Assembly: GCA_963738665.1 (NCBI GenBank)
Contig: CAVTXL010000003.1
Span: 186,001-250,000 of the forward strand
From: JABDGM01 sp963738665
Lineage (GTDB): Bacteria; Planctomycetota; Planctomycetia; Pirellulales; Lacipirellulaceae
Direction of reading: 5' to 3'
DNA length: 64,000 nt
This document shows, one piece after another, positions 54,932 through 64,000 of the stretch; positions within the stretch are counted from its first letter, which is position 1, and each line of letters starts with the position of its first letter. Position numbers and translations under genes: made by a program. The notes beneath the pieces are model-generated. The model worked only from the letters and a program-made list of their open reading frames with translations, was not told where the DNA came from and searched no databases.

Positions 54932-57706
54932 ATGAACGCAATAGCGATGGAATATCGTCCAGTGGAAGGAGCTGACGCATCGTCGCCCCCCGATGCCTCG
55001 AAGCGCGCTCACGCAGTCGGCGTGGACGAAATTTGCGGCGCGCTGCGGACCGACGCAGTGAGTGGCCTGGCGATCGATGAGGTGCCCGTCCGCCGCGCTC
55101 GCTTCGGTTGGAATCGGCTGGCGGAGCCACCCGCCGTGTCGCGGTGGCGAAAGCTTGTCGGGCAGTTCACCGAGCCGATCGTCCTGATCCTGATCGCGGC
55201 CGCCGTCGTGGCCGCGCTCTTGGGCGAATGGCTCGACACAACCGCAATCCTGTCGATCGTCCTGTTGAACGGCATCATCGGCTTCTTCCAGGAGGAGCGG
55301 GCGCAACGCGAATTGGCGGCGCTGCGCAAGCGTTCTGAGTACTCCGCCACCGTCACTCGCGGCGGCCGAAAAGAGGTCGTGCCCGCCGATCAACTCGTGC
55401 CCGGCGACTTGATTGAGCTCGAGGCCGGCGACCACGTCCCCGCCGATTGTCGACTGGTGGAAAGCTTTGGTTTCGCCGCCGACGAGGCGGCGCTGACCGG
55501 GGAGTCGACGCCTGTGCAGAAGAACAGCCAGCCCATTCTGGCGCAACGACTCCGCTGGCCGACAGAACTAACATGTCCTACTTGGGCACGGTCGCCGTCG
55601 CCGGCAGGGCGCATGGCCGTTGTCGTCGCCACAAGCATGCGCACCGAACTCGGGCGGATCGCCGATCTGCTGCAAAGACAACCGCCGGAGCCCACGCCGC
55701 TGCAAAAGCGGCTGGCCGAGCTGGGCGGCAAACTGCTCATCGTGGTTTTGCTCATCACCGGCGTTATTTTCGCCCTGCAAGTGATTCGCGGCGGTGCGCT
55801 GCTGGATGTATTTCTCATCTCCGTCAGCCTGGCCGTAGCCGCCATCCCAGAAGGGCTACCTGCCCTGGTTACGCTGGTGCTCGCTGTCGGCCTCCGCCGA
55901 CTGGTCACCCGCAACGCGCTCATCCGCAGACTGCCCAGCGTGGAAACGCTCGGTTGCGTCACGGTGATCTGCTCCGACAAAACCGGCACGCTGACCCGCA
56001 ACGAAATGACCGTGGAATGGGTCGCGGTGGGCAACGCTCAATTCGCCGTCACCGGGGCCGGCTACTCGCCGCACGGCGACTTCATTCTGGCGGGCGGCGA
56101 GAGTCGTCCCGCAAGCGACATTGACTTGCGCGGCGCTCCAAGCTGGCGTCTATTGCAATCGCGCCCGCTTGGTGTCCGACGAGTATGCTCAGACGTGGCG
56201 GATCATCGGCGATCCTACGGAAGGCGCGCTGCTGGTGGCGGCTCGCAAAGCGGGAATTCAGCTCGACCGGCCGGTCCGCATTGTCCACGAAATTCCCTTC
56301 GAGGCTGAGCGCAAGCTGATGTCGGTCGTAGTGCAGGGCGAGGGCGATTCGCCGGTGATGTATGTGAAGGGCGCGCCCGAGGTCAGTTCTCGACCGCTGC
56401 GCGGCCGAGTTAGTTGACGGCGCGTTGCGCCCGCTGGACCAAGCACGGCGCCGGCAGCTCGGTCAGCAGTGCGCGGAAAGGGCCGGCGAAGCTTTCCGCG
56501 TGCTGGCGATTGCCACGAAGACCGCGTCGCAGCCGCCCGCCGACGTGACAGAAACGGACCTCACGTTGCTCGGCCTGGTCGGGATGAAGGATCCACCTCG
56601 TGACGAAGCTCGCGAAGCCGTCCGGCGCTCGTTTTTGGCCGGCATTCGCCCCGTGATGATCACTGGCGACCATCCGGCCACGGCGCTGGCTATCGCCCGC
56701 GAACTGGACATTGCCCGGGCGGGCGACACAGTTGTTACCGGCGCCCAAATCGACGGGCTCGACGATGACGGACTCGCGCGGCGCTCTCGAAACTGCTGTA
56801 TTCGCCCGCGTCACGGCCGAGCACAAGCTGCGTATTGTCGACGCACTGCGCAGGCAAAACCAGGTTGTCGCGATGACCGGCGACGGCATTAACGACGCGG
56901 CGGCGGTGAAGAAGGCTGACATCGGGATTGCCATGGGATTGACGGGCACCGACGTCACACAGGAAGCCGCCGACATGGTGTTGGTCGACGACAACTTTGC
57001 CTCGATCGTCAACGCAATCGAAGAGGGCCGCACGATCTACGACAACATCCAGAAGTTCATACACTACCTGCTAAGCACCAATGCGGGCGAAGTGCTGTTG
57101 TTGCTGGTCGCCTCGCTTGCCGGCTGGCCGCTACCGCTGACGGCCATCCAGATTCTGTGGATCAACCTAGTCACCGACGGCCTGCCCGCGCTGGCGCTGG
57201 GCGTGGAGCCGCCGGAGCCCGACATTATGCGCCGTCCGCCGCGGCCGGCCGCAAAGCCGGTGATCACCCGCCGTCATGCCGGCGCAATCTTGCTGCACGG
57301 ACTATTGATCGCCGGCGCAGGTGCTGCCGCTTTTTTGCTGATCGGCCACCAAGCGGGCGCAACAATTGAGCACATTCGCACGGCCACGTTCTGCACGGTT
57401 GCCTTGGCACAGCTCTTTTTTGCCGTGGCCTGCCGCAGCCCTCGGCGGACCATGCCGGAATTGGGACTCTTCTCGAACCGTTACCTGATGGGGGCGATTG
57501 CCGGATCGGTGCTGTTGCAGGTCGGAACAGTGACCATTCCGGGACTGCGCAGTGTTTTTGGCGTCGATGAATTTCCGGCGTGGAATTGGGGGCTCATCTT
57601 CGCCATCTCGCTTGTCCCGGTCACGATCGTCGAAGTCGTGAAACTGATCCGCGCCGGGCGGGCGGTCCGCCCGCACCAGAATACGGATGCCGCAGTTCGG
57701 ACGTGA
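54932..57706 (+). CDS. Cation-translocating P-type ATPase, Ca2+-type (P2), with about five frameshifts
   Basis: From the ATG at 54932 (MNAIAMEYRPVEGADASSPP) the family pieces occur in order: N-terminal domain ALRTDAVSGLAIDEV, actuator loop AALTGEST, and PEGLPALVTLVLAVGL in helix M4 (a mark of type II Ca/Na pumps). Phosphorylation site CSDKTGTLTRNEM, GDPTEGALL, KGAPEV, MKDPPRDEAREAV and MTGDGINDAAAVKKADIG follow. The C-terminal helices include LWINLVTDGLPALALGVEPP. Frame changes lie near 55545, 55605, 56115, 56390 and 56790; removing them gives one protein of about 925 residues. It exports Ca2+ or another cation at the cost of ATP. The neighbouring exchanger and NhaA suggest ion balance under stress. 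Confidence 0.88.
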
Positions 57707-57889
57707 GGAAGTCGTTCCGCCGTATGTGCTTTGAACCGCTGGCGTTGTGCGAGTTCGCACACCTTTTTGAATTCATTGTGGTAGCGCAGCAGCGCGGCCC
57801 CCGCCCCGCGATGGCTTGTGGCACAGAAAACGTGTCGATTAAATTCGATTTGTCGTCTGTGCTTCCCGGTGTGGAGCCGGGTACCTCTC

Positions 57890-57905
57890 TGGCACGCACT
57901 TTGCC
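57890..57905 (+). promoter_or_regulatory. Sigma-54 promoter (exact consensus) upstream of a membrane protein gene
   Basis: TGGCACGCACTTTGCC contains TGGCACG-N4-TTGC with no mismatch. The predicted start near 57917 gives a 39-base leader with the ribosome-binding site TGGAG before the GTG at 57956. Confidence 0.85.
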
Positions 57906-57955
57906 ATATAGACTATCAATACCTCATGTAATCTCATTGGCTGGAGTAGATACCG

Positions 57956-58597
57956 GTGGGCAAGACGTCGAAAAAGCCGCCGCATCGCGATGCCGTCATT
58001 TTCCATCCACCGTGGGAGAGCGATGTCGCCCAAACTATGCCGCCCGTGCCGCTACGGCCGTGGAAAGAACACGGCCACAACACGCTGCGCTACGCGCTGG
58101 TCGGGCTGCTGCTGGGCGGCATTGCCGGCTGCACGAGCCTGTTGGCGAATATCATCGGCAGCGTGCTGTGGCCGTCGCTCACGGGCGAGCCACAGCACCC
58201 GTTGCGACTAATTCAGGTGTACCTGACGTTCCCGCTTGGCGAAAAGGCGCTGCAGCTCGAGAGCGGCGCCGTGCTGGCAGTTGGGTGCCTGCTCTATTTG
58301 GCCACCGGCATGTTGTACGGCACGCTGTTTCAACTCGTGTTGTCCTACTTGTTCCCGCGGGCCCGCTTCACCGCACGAATCGCCATTTGCTGCGTGTTGG
58401 CAGTCGCCATTTGGGCCCTGAACTTTTACGCCGTGCTCGTCTGGCTGCAGCCCAAGTTGCTGGGTGGCAGTTGGATTGTCGAATTGATACCAGCCTGGGT
58501 CTCCGCGGCGACGCATCTCGTGTTCGGCGCGACGATGGCCATACTTTACCCGCTGGGAAAACACGACCAGCCGCCGGCAGGCCAGCGCAGTCGTTGA
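57956..58597 (+). CDS. Four-helix membrane protein, unknown function
   Basis: The GTG at 57956, with GGAG about 9 bases upstream, opens a 213-residue protein. A basic/Pro-rich N-terminus (about 40 residues) is followed by four predicted membrane helices: YALVGLLLGGIAGCTSLLAN, AVLAVGCLLYLATGMLYGTL, ARIAICCVLAVAIWALNFY and VSAATHLVFGATMAILYPL. No known domain is seen. A perfect sigma-54 promoter precedes it, so it is probably under the same control as the neighbouring stress genes. It may be a membrane partner of the adjacent P-ATPase or NhaA; that is speculation. Confidence 0.7.
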   Translation: MGKTSKKPPHRDAVIFHPPWESDVAQTMPPVPLRPWKEHGHNTLRYALVGLLLGGIAGCTSLLANIIGSVLWPSLTGEPQHPLRLIQVYLTFPLGEKALQLESGAVLAVGCLLYLATGMLYGTLFQLVLSYLFPRARFTARIAICCVLAVAIWALNFYAVLVWLQPKLLGGSWIVELIPAWVSAATHLVFGATMAILYPLGKHDQPPAGQRSR

Positions 58598-58704
58598 ATT
58601 CGCGGGCCGACAATCCCCGGCCGCTCGATTGCAGGTCGCCGAGTCAGGCGAGAGCTTCCGGGCCAGGGGACTCTCGGATCAGGCCGCTACTGAAACAATG
58701 CGGT

Positions 58705-60092
58705 CTAGCATTGCCCCGCGGGAACCGGTTGATTCGTCTCTGGCATGCGGCCGGGCCGCGACAGCCACCAGAGGATTGCCATGCCGGCGATCGCGCTGAC
58801 CAGCGAGCCGGTCAGGATGCCGATTTTGGCTGCGTCGAGAGCGTCTCCTTCCAGCGCGATCCCGGCTATGAAGAGGGCCATCGTAAAGCCGATGCCGGCC
58901 AGACAGCCCGCCCCGATCATCATTCCCCAACTCGTCTCGTCTGGGAGCCGGGCCAGCCCCAACTTTACCGCCAGCCAGCTCGTCGCGATGATGCCCAGCG
59001 GCTTGCCGAACACCAAGCCAATCATTACCGCAGCCGCCAACCGTGTCGTCAGTTGCTCGGCGCTGATGGCGACTCCGGCATTGGCTAGAGCAAAGGCCGG
59101 CAGAATTCCAAAGCTAACCCACGGGTGCAACTTGGCCTCCAGGTATTCCAGCGGCGAGATCGCTTCACGGGTAACGTGGCGCAGCAGCTCCACTTCCTGG
59201 GGACGGTCGGGCATGGCGACGTCGTCTTCGGTGCGGAGGACTTCTCTCGCCCGCTCCAGGAACTGTTTGAAGAGATCCTCGCTGACATAGCTGCGGGCAG
59301 GCGTCATCAGGCCGAGCACGACGCCGGCGATCGTGGCATGGACTCCCGACTCATAGCAGGCGAACCAAACAACTGCTCCCAACAGCCAATAGGCGTGGAT
59401 ACTGCGAACGCCGATACGTGCGCAAACATACACGACCGCAATCAATAGGGCACAGACTGCCAGCCAGGAAAGGCTGATACCGCTGGCATAGCCTAAAGCG
59501 ATCACGAGAATCGCCCCAATATCGTCGGCAATTGCCAATGACAGCAACATGACGCGCAAGCTTTGGGGTAAGCGCTTCCCCAAAACCGCCATGCACCCGA
59601 CGACGAAGGCAATGTCGGTAGCCATGGGAATTCCCCAGCCATGCTCGGCGGGCTGGCCCGATTCGAGAGCGAGATACAAGGCGGCTGGTGCGATCATGCC
59701 GCCGGCCGCGGCGGCGATCGGAAGCGCAGCACGCCGCACGTCACGCAGTTCTCCCAGGACCAATTCGCGTTTTACTTCCAATCCAACCACAAAAAAAAGA
59801 TGGCCATGAGCCCATCGTTGAGCAAATGCACGAGCGAGTGCTCGAATCGAAACCCACCGACCCGGATCTCGACCGGTGTCTTCCAAAAGGCAAAGAATTG
59901 CGCAGCGGCCGGTGAATTGGCGAGCGCCAGCGCCGCGATCGAAGCCGCCAGCAGCACCAGGCCACTCGCCGCCTCGATGTGCATGAACTGCACGACAGGC
60001 GTGACCACGCGGTCGATGGGTTCCTTGGGCAGCATGGGTCGCTCGGCCGACGTATGCATGTTTCCTGAGCTCGCATGAATCACGTTCAACAA
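58705..60092 (-). CDS. nhaA: Na+/H+ antiporter NhaA (frameshift near 59790)
   Basis: From the ATG at 60092 (an ATG at 60059 is also possible) the product reads MHTSAERPMLPKEPIDRVVT with helix VVQFMHIEAASGLVLLAASI and LVHLLNDGLMAIFFL. The frame changes near 59790 into FFVVGLEVKRELVLGELRDV. It then carries the cation-binding aspartate pair LAIADDIGAILVIALGY and the later helices (GFTMALFIAGIAL). About 460 residues after repair, somewhat longer than E. coli NhaA. It exchanges protons for sodium and sets pH and salt tolerance. Confidence 0.92.
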
Positions 60093-60125
60093 TCGCAGCA
60101 GTTGGCCGTATTACGCGCCAGGCGA

Positions 60126-60434
60126 TCAACTCTCGGCCGAAATGTCGATCAGATTGCCGATCAGCCAGAATACCAAGCCCGTGGTGAGCGCTGCAACCGA
60201 GTAACTCCGCAAGTCCGATCGCGTCGTTTCCTCACCGTAAGAATTTTGCGGATCGAGCCGGCGGGCGACGATCATCGCCGCCAACACCGCCAAAAAGGCC
60301 AGGCTCGACGGCGCAAACCAGCCGCCCACGCGCTGCGTCAAGCTACCAAACAACAAAAACAAAACCGCCGGCCCGACGGCCATCCAAAACAGCCTCGCCA
60401 GTAACTGAAATCCAGAGGAATGGCCCGTGTTCAT
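60126..60434 (-). CDS. Small membrane protein, unknown function
   Basis: From the ATG at 60434, with GAGGG upstream, the 102-residue product (MNTGHSSGFQLLARLFWMAV) has three predicted membrane helices: LFWMAVGPAVLFLLFGSLT, APSSLAFLAVLAAMIVARRL and YSVAALTTGLVFWLIGNLI. It ends DISAES 34 bases before the nhaA start, same strand, so it is probably co-transcribed with nhaA and could act with it. No family recognised. Confidence 0.55.
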   Translation of the reverse strand: MNTGHSSGFQLLARLFWMAVGPAVLFLLFGSLTQRVGGWFAPSSLAFLAVLAAMIVARRLDPQNSYGEETTRSDLRSYSVAALTTGLVFWLIGNLIDISAES

Positions 60435-60853
60435 CGTGCTGCCCTCGCACACCCAATAGATCGCGGACGTGCGAAAACGCACGCCGCAGAAACCAAAGCA
60501 GACCGCAGCGGCAAGAAAGGCCGCAGCTTAAAGGCCGCCGGCGCAAGAAGCGAACAGCACCAAATACAGGGCTTGCTCAAAAAACAGATTAGACTCAAAC
60601 GACCAGCGCATCGGCACGCCCTACTGAAAAAGGGTCCATTAAATATACGTTAACGATCGGCGCGGGCAATCGCAGCTACTATCTCGGCAAGGAATGGTTT
60701 CTTGAAGTCATGATCTCCAGCGGGTATAGGCCACGACACGAGATTCCACTGGCCACCGGCGCATGATTCGCTCTATCATTGCGTGGAACGATTGCGGCCG
60801 TCGGCGCGGTTGTCCGCGATACGCAGCTCAAATCAAACATTTGCATCCAATAC
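60435..60853. other. Spacer without a supported gene
   Basis: I see nothing coding in the 419 bases between the small membrane protein and the Pat-like gene. The promoters of these two divergent genes must lie here, but no -24/-12 match with intact spacing and TTGC is visible. Confidence 0.4.
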
Positions 60854-63547
60854 ATGCCACGCCAAAGTCTCAACAAGATTTTTCGCCCCCGCAGTGTCGC
60901 CCTCGTCGGCGCCAGCGGCAAAGAGAATTCCGTCGGGCGAGTGGTGCTTGAAAACCTCAAAGCGGCCGAGTTCCCCGGCCCCATTTACCCGATTAACCCC
61001 AAGTACGAGTCGCTGCTTGGCCTCGCCTGCTATCCCTCGCTCGCCCAGTTGCCGGCTACGCCGGACCTGGCGATCATTGCCACGCCGGCGGCCAGTGTGC
61101 CGCAAGTCGTCCGTGAATGTGGTCAACGTGACGTCAACGGAATGATCATTCTGTCGGCTGGCTTTCGCGAGATTGGCCCGTCGGGCCAGGCCGTCGAGGC
61201 CAAGCTGCGCGACGCCATCGGCACATTCCCCAAACTTTCTGTCATCGGCCCGAATTGCCTCGGCCTTATGTCGCCGGTCAGCAAGCTCAATGCCAGCTTC
61301 GCGGCGGCCATGCCGAAGAGCGGCCGCATCGCGCTGATTTCTCAATCCGGCGCGCTATGCACGTCGCTGCTCGATTGGTCGCTGCATCAAAACGTCGGCT
61401 TTTCGCACTTTGTGTCGATCGGCAACGCCCTTGACGTCAAAGTTGGCGACTTAATCGACTACTTGGCCGAAGATCCCCACACCGACTCGATCGTGCTGTA
61501 CATCGAGTCGCTCGTCGAGTCGCGCCGCTTCATGTCGGCCGCGCGGGCATTTACCCGGTCGAAGCCAATTGTCGTATACAAGGCGGGTCGCTTCGCTAAG
61601 TCGGCCCAGGCCGCCGCGTCTCATACCGGGGCCATGGCTGGCGTGGACGCCGTGTACGACGCCGCCTTTCGCCGCGCCGGCATTGTGCGTGTGTTCGACT
61701 CGGTCGACATGTTCGATTGCGCTGAACTCCTGGCCCGGCAGCGCGTTCCCCAAGGGCCCCGCTTGGGGATCATCACCAACGCGGGGGGACCGGCCGTGAT
61801 GGCGACCGACGCTTTGCTCGACCGAAACGGCGAGCTGGCTGAGTTGTCGCCCGAAACGAAATCGGCGCTTGACGCGTTGTTGCCCCCCTTCTGGTCGCAT
61901 AACAATCCGGTCGACATCCTGGGCGACGCCGGCCCCGACCGCTTTGGGCAAACGCTCGACATTGTTGCGCGCGACGCAAAGATCGACGCCGTGCTCGTGA
62001 TTCTGTCTCCCCAGGCGATGACCGACCCCACGCGAACCGCCGAGGAGATCGTCCGCGCCGCGGCCCACACGCGTAAGCCCGTCCTGGCCGCTTGGATGGG
62101 CGGCGAAACTGTTGAGGCCGGGCGAACCGCCCTCGAACAGGCTGGCATTGCCACGTACCACTTCCCCGAGCAGGCGATTCGCGCCTTCAGCAATCTGGTC
62201 GAATACAAACGTAACCGTGAGCTGCTCTACGAAACTCCCAGCTACATTCCAATCGAAGACTCGGCCGAGCGCAAGCGCGGCCACGCGCAGCTCGGCGAAC
62301 GATTGGCGCTGGGTGAAACTGCCTTAACGGAACTCGAATCCAAGGAACTGTTCGCCGCGTACGGCATTGCGACCACGCTGCCGGTGCTGGCGACGTCCGC
62401 AAACGAGGCCGTCGATATCGCCCACCGCCTGAATTTCCCGGTGGTGATGAAAATCGCCTCGCCGCAGATCTTGCACAAGACCGAGGTGCAAGGCGTCGTG
62501 CTTAACGTGGTCGGCGACCAAGACGTGCAGACCGCTTTCGCAGGCCTGACCGAGCGCGCCCACCGTTTACGGCCCGATGCGCGGGTTGATGGGGTTACGG
62601 TGCAGCGCATGCTGACTTCGCCCGCTGGCGTCGAGCTGATCGTCGGTGCGCGCAAAGATCCCGTCTTTGGCGCCGTGATGATGATCGGCACTGGCGGCAC
62701 GTTTGCCGAAATCGTGGCCGACAGGGCGCTCGAACTGCCCCCGCTCAACGAGCGCCTGGCGCGGCGAATGATCCAGTCGCTGCGCATCTATCCGCTGCTC
62801 AACGGTTACCGTGGCCGCCCTCCAGTCGACGTCTCGAAACTGGTAGAAACGTTGATGCGCCTGTCCTGCATGATCGCCGATAACCCGGCCATCACCGAGT
62901 TCGACATCAATCCCCTCCTTGTAACGCAGCACGAGGTGACGGCTCTCGACGGCCGCGTCATTCTCGACCCGGCCGCTCCCGGCGCGCAAGAACCGGATTA
63001 CTCGCACCTGGCGATCCGGCCCTATCCCGAGCAGTACGTCCGCCGCGCCGCCCTGCCCGACGGCACGCCGCTGGTGCTGCGGCCCATCCGCCCCGAGGAC
63101 GAGCCCCAGTGGCATGAGCTGCTCGCCCGCTGCTCGCAGCGGACCATATGGCTGCGGTTCCGCTACTTGTTCAAGGAAACGACTCACGAAATGGCAACCC
63201 GCTTCTGCTTCATTGATTACGACCGCACGATGGCCATCGTCGCGGAAACAAGCGATGACGCGGGCCGCCGTTTGATCGGCGTGGGCCGCTTGGTTGCCGA
63301 CGCCGACCGCCGCCAGGCCGAGTATGCAGTGCTCGTCGACGACGCCTGGCAGGGCCGCGGCCTGGGCACACTGCTAACGAACTTCTGCCTGGAAATCTGC
63401 CGCACATGGAGGGTGGAGCGGGTGATCGCGGAAACGACGGCCGACAACGCCAGCATGCAACGTATTCTCCGACGGCAGCAATTCGCTCAAGAAGCGTCGT
63501 CCGGTCAGGATTTGCTGTATCGTAAGGAACTCAGCACCGCGACCTGA
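60854..63547 (+). CDS. Pat-type protein: NDP-forming acyl-CoA synthetase fused to a GNAT acetyltransferase
   Basis: This intact 897-residue protein begins MPRQSLNKIFRPRSVALVGA at 60854. Domains in order are a CoA-binding Rossmann domain (about 8-135), two succinyl-CoA-synthetase-like domains with IALISQSGAL and ASHTGAMAGVDAVYDAAFRR, an ATP-grasp domain (FPVVMKIASPQILHKTEVQG), and a C-terminal GNAT domain with the acetyl-CoA loop AWQGRGLGTLL and NASMQRIL. Salmonella Pat/PatZ of this architecture acetylates metabolic enzymes. The His of SHTGA, the phospho-carrier in active ADP-forming synthetases, is kept here, so both activities are possible. It is the rightmost member of the stress block and the longest unbroken frame there. 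Confidence 0.88.
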   Translation: MPRQSLNKIFRPRSVALVGASGKENSVGRVVLENLKAAEFPGPIYPINPKYESLLGLACYPSLAQLPATPDLAIIATPAASVPQVVRECGQRDVNGMIILSAGFREIGPSGQAVEAKLRDAIGTFPKLSVIGPNCLGLMSPVSKLNASFAAAMPKSGRIALISQSGALCTSLLDWSLHQNVGFSHFVSIGNALDVKVGDLIDYLAEDPHTDSIVLYIESLVESRRFMSAARAFTRSKPIVVYKAGRFAKSAQAAASHTGAMAGVDAVYDAAFRRAGIVRVFDSVDMFDCAELLARQRVPQGPRLGIITNAGGPAVMATDALLDRNGELAELSPETKSALDALLPPFWSHNNPVDILGDAGPDRFGQTLDIVARDAKIDAVLVILSPQAMTDPTRTAEEIVRAAAHTRKPVLAAWMGGETVEAGRTALEQAGIATYHFPEQAIRAFSNLVEYKRNRELLYETPSYIPIEDSAERKRGHAQLGERLALGETALTELESKELFAAYGIATTLPVLATSANEAVDIAHRLNFPVVMKIASPQILHKTEVQGVVLNVVGDQDVQTAFAGLTERAHRLRPDARVDGVTVQRMLTSPAGVELIVGARKDPVFGAVMMIGTGGTFAEIVADRALELPPLNERLARRMIQSLRIYPLLNGYRGRPPVDVSKLVETLMRLSCMIADNPAITEFDINPLLVTQHEVTALDGRVILDPAAPGAQEPDYSHLAIRPYPEQYVRRAALPDGTPLVLRPIRPEDEPQWHELLARCSQRTIWLRFRYLFKETTHEMATRFCFIDYDRTMAIVAETSDDAGRRLIGVGRLVADADRRQAEYAVLVDDAWQGRGLGTLLTNFCLEICRTWRVERVIAETTADNASMQRILRRQQFAQEASSGQDLLYRKELSTAT

Positions 63548-63754
63548 CGACCGGTGGCCAGGTGTAATGAGAGCGCGGGACAGACTGGTAATATTGCGAT
63601 CATGCCGGCGCATCTGGGGCGTACATTTGGCGTCCACGTCGCGGTGGCCGTGCGATCAGAGGGGCAGTGCGCAAAAAACGGGCACAACCGCAAATCGCGC
63701 GGCGTGCCCCTGGTTTCTATTCGGCGTTCCAGCGCCTTCCGAGATTTCTGTGAA

Positions 63755-64000
63755 CTAGCGGAAAAGAACTCTCGTTGGCCGGGCGACGACAACCGTTCGC
63801 TCGGCGGGGCGACTTCCATTCATTGTGGGCCCCTGATCGCGCAATGCCGAGGCGCCGCCTCCTGGCTGGCCGGGTGGTGACGGTTGCGCCGGCGGCTGCA
63901 GATCGGATTGGTTGCCGCTAGTGTTACTGTTGTTACCGTTCGTCCCGGCCGGCGCGGCTGGCGCCTGCGGGGCGACCATCGTTCCGTCCTGATTGCCGCC
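63755..64000 (-). CDS. C-terminal end of a low-complexity protein (runs off the right edge)
   Basis: Reading from the right edge, the open frame GGNQDGTMVAPQAPAAPAG continues through a Pro/Gly/Asn/Gln-rich stretch and ends RTVVVARPTRVLFR. There is no stop up to the window end, so this is the tail of a longer gene. A secreted or envelope protein is likely from composition, but nothing can be assigned. Confidence 0.5.
   Translation of the reverse strand, partial: GGNQDGTMVAPQAPAAPAGTNGNNSNTSGNQSDLQPPAQPSPPGQPGGGASALRDQGPTMNGSRPAERTVVVARPTRVLFR

Noticed and set aside
57580..59088. A 502-codon open frame on the plus strand
   Set aside because: It overlaps the end of the P-ATPase, the membrane protein and antisense nhaA, and has no protein-like domain.
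61451..62284. A 277-codon minus-strand open frame
   Set aside because: It is antisense to the intact Pat-like gene and has no recognisable motif.

Overview
The window is about 64 kb of GC-rich bacterial chromosome. It most likely comes from a planctomycete, probably related to Pirellulales. The evidence is a fused AroD-AroE protein, secreted proteins of a type I associate with planctomycetes (the VPPTANMQTNWGWG protein at 20237-20690 and its neighbour at 20917-21384), a topoisomerase VI B subunit, and intergenic spacers packed with short degenerate repeats. No ribosomal RNA is present, so the assignment rests on gene content and is moderately sure. The only RNA gene I can support is tRNA-Leu(CAA).

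Layout. 1-7.6 kb: recG (runs off the left edge), rnhA, a haem-binding histidine kinase, epmA, a DUF4058 gene and a HAD-phosphatase/HerA-like ATPase fusion. 7.6-18.9 kb: housekeeping genes (tag, folA, thyA, a 2Fe-2S ferredoxin, the PII protein and glnE, a DUF433/DUF5615 toxin-antitoxin pair, miaB, fmt, def). 19-25.7 kb: envelope-associated genes (VWA protein, two secreted proteins, a SYLF protein) with top6B between them. 25.7-30.9 kb: a repeat-filled spacer, the Hen1-Pnkp RNA-repair operon, and a small gene broken by a 78-bp element. 31-44.7 kb: an EF-G paralogue, hisA/hisH, an OmpA-like lipoprotein, a prepilin peptidase, aroK/aroDE, mutL, a sigma-54 response regulator and a sugar kinase.

45-63.5 kb is the most coherent accessory block. 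It contains two universal stress proteins, Hsp20, a baeRF-type protein, a YbaK-like deacylase, a Ca-type P-ATPase, a Na/Ca exchanger, NhaA, a kinase-like fusion, small membrane proteins and a Pat-type acyl-CoA synthetase/acetyltransferase, with an NtrC-type regulator in the middle. At least five -24/-12 (sigma-54) promoter matches lie directly upstream of genes here, including the regulator itself. I read this as a sigma-54-controlled stress and ion-homeostasis regulon. This is the best candidate for an undescribed system in the window.

A property of the whole window matters for interpretation. About seventeen otherwise conserved genes (recG, epmA, glnE, top6B, the EF-G gene, aroDE, mutL, the P-ATPase, nhaA and others) are broken by single-base frame changes, usually in G/C runs. 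They look like consensus errors rather than gene death. I give each such gene as one feature spanning all its pieces.
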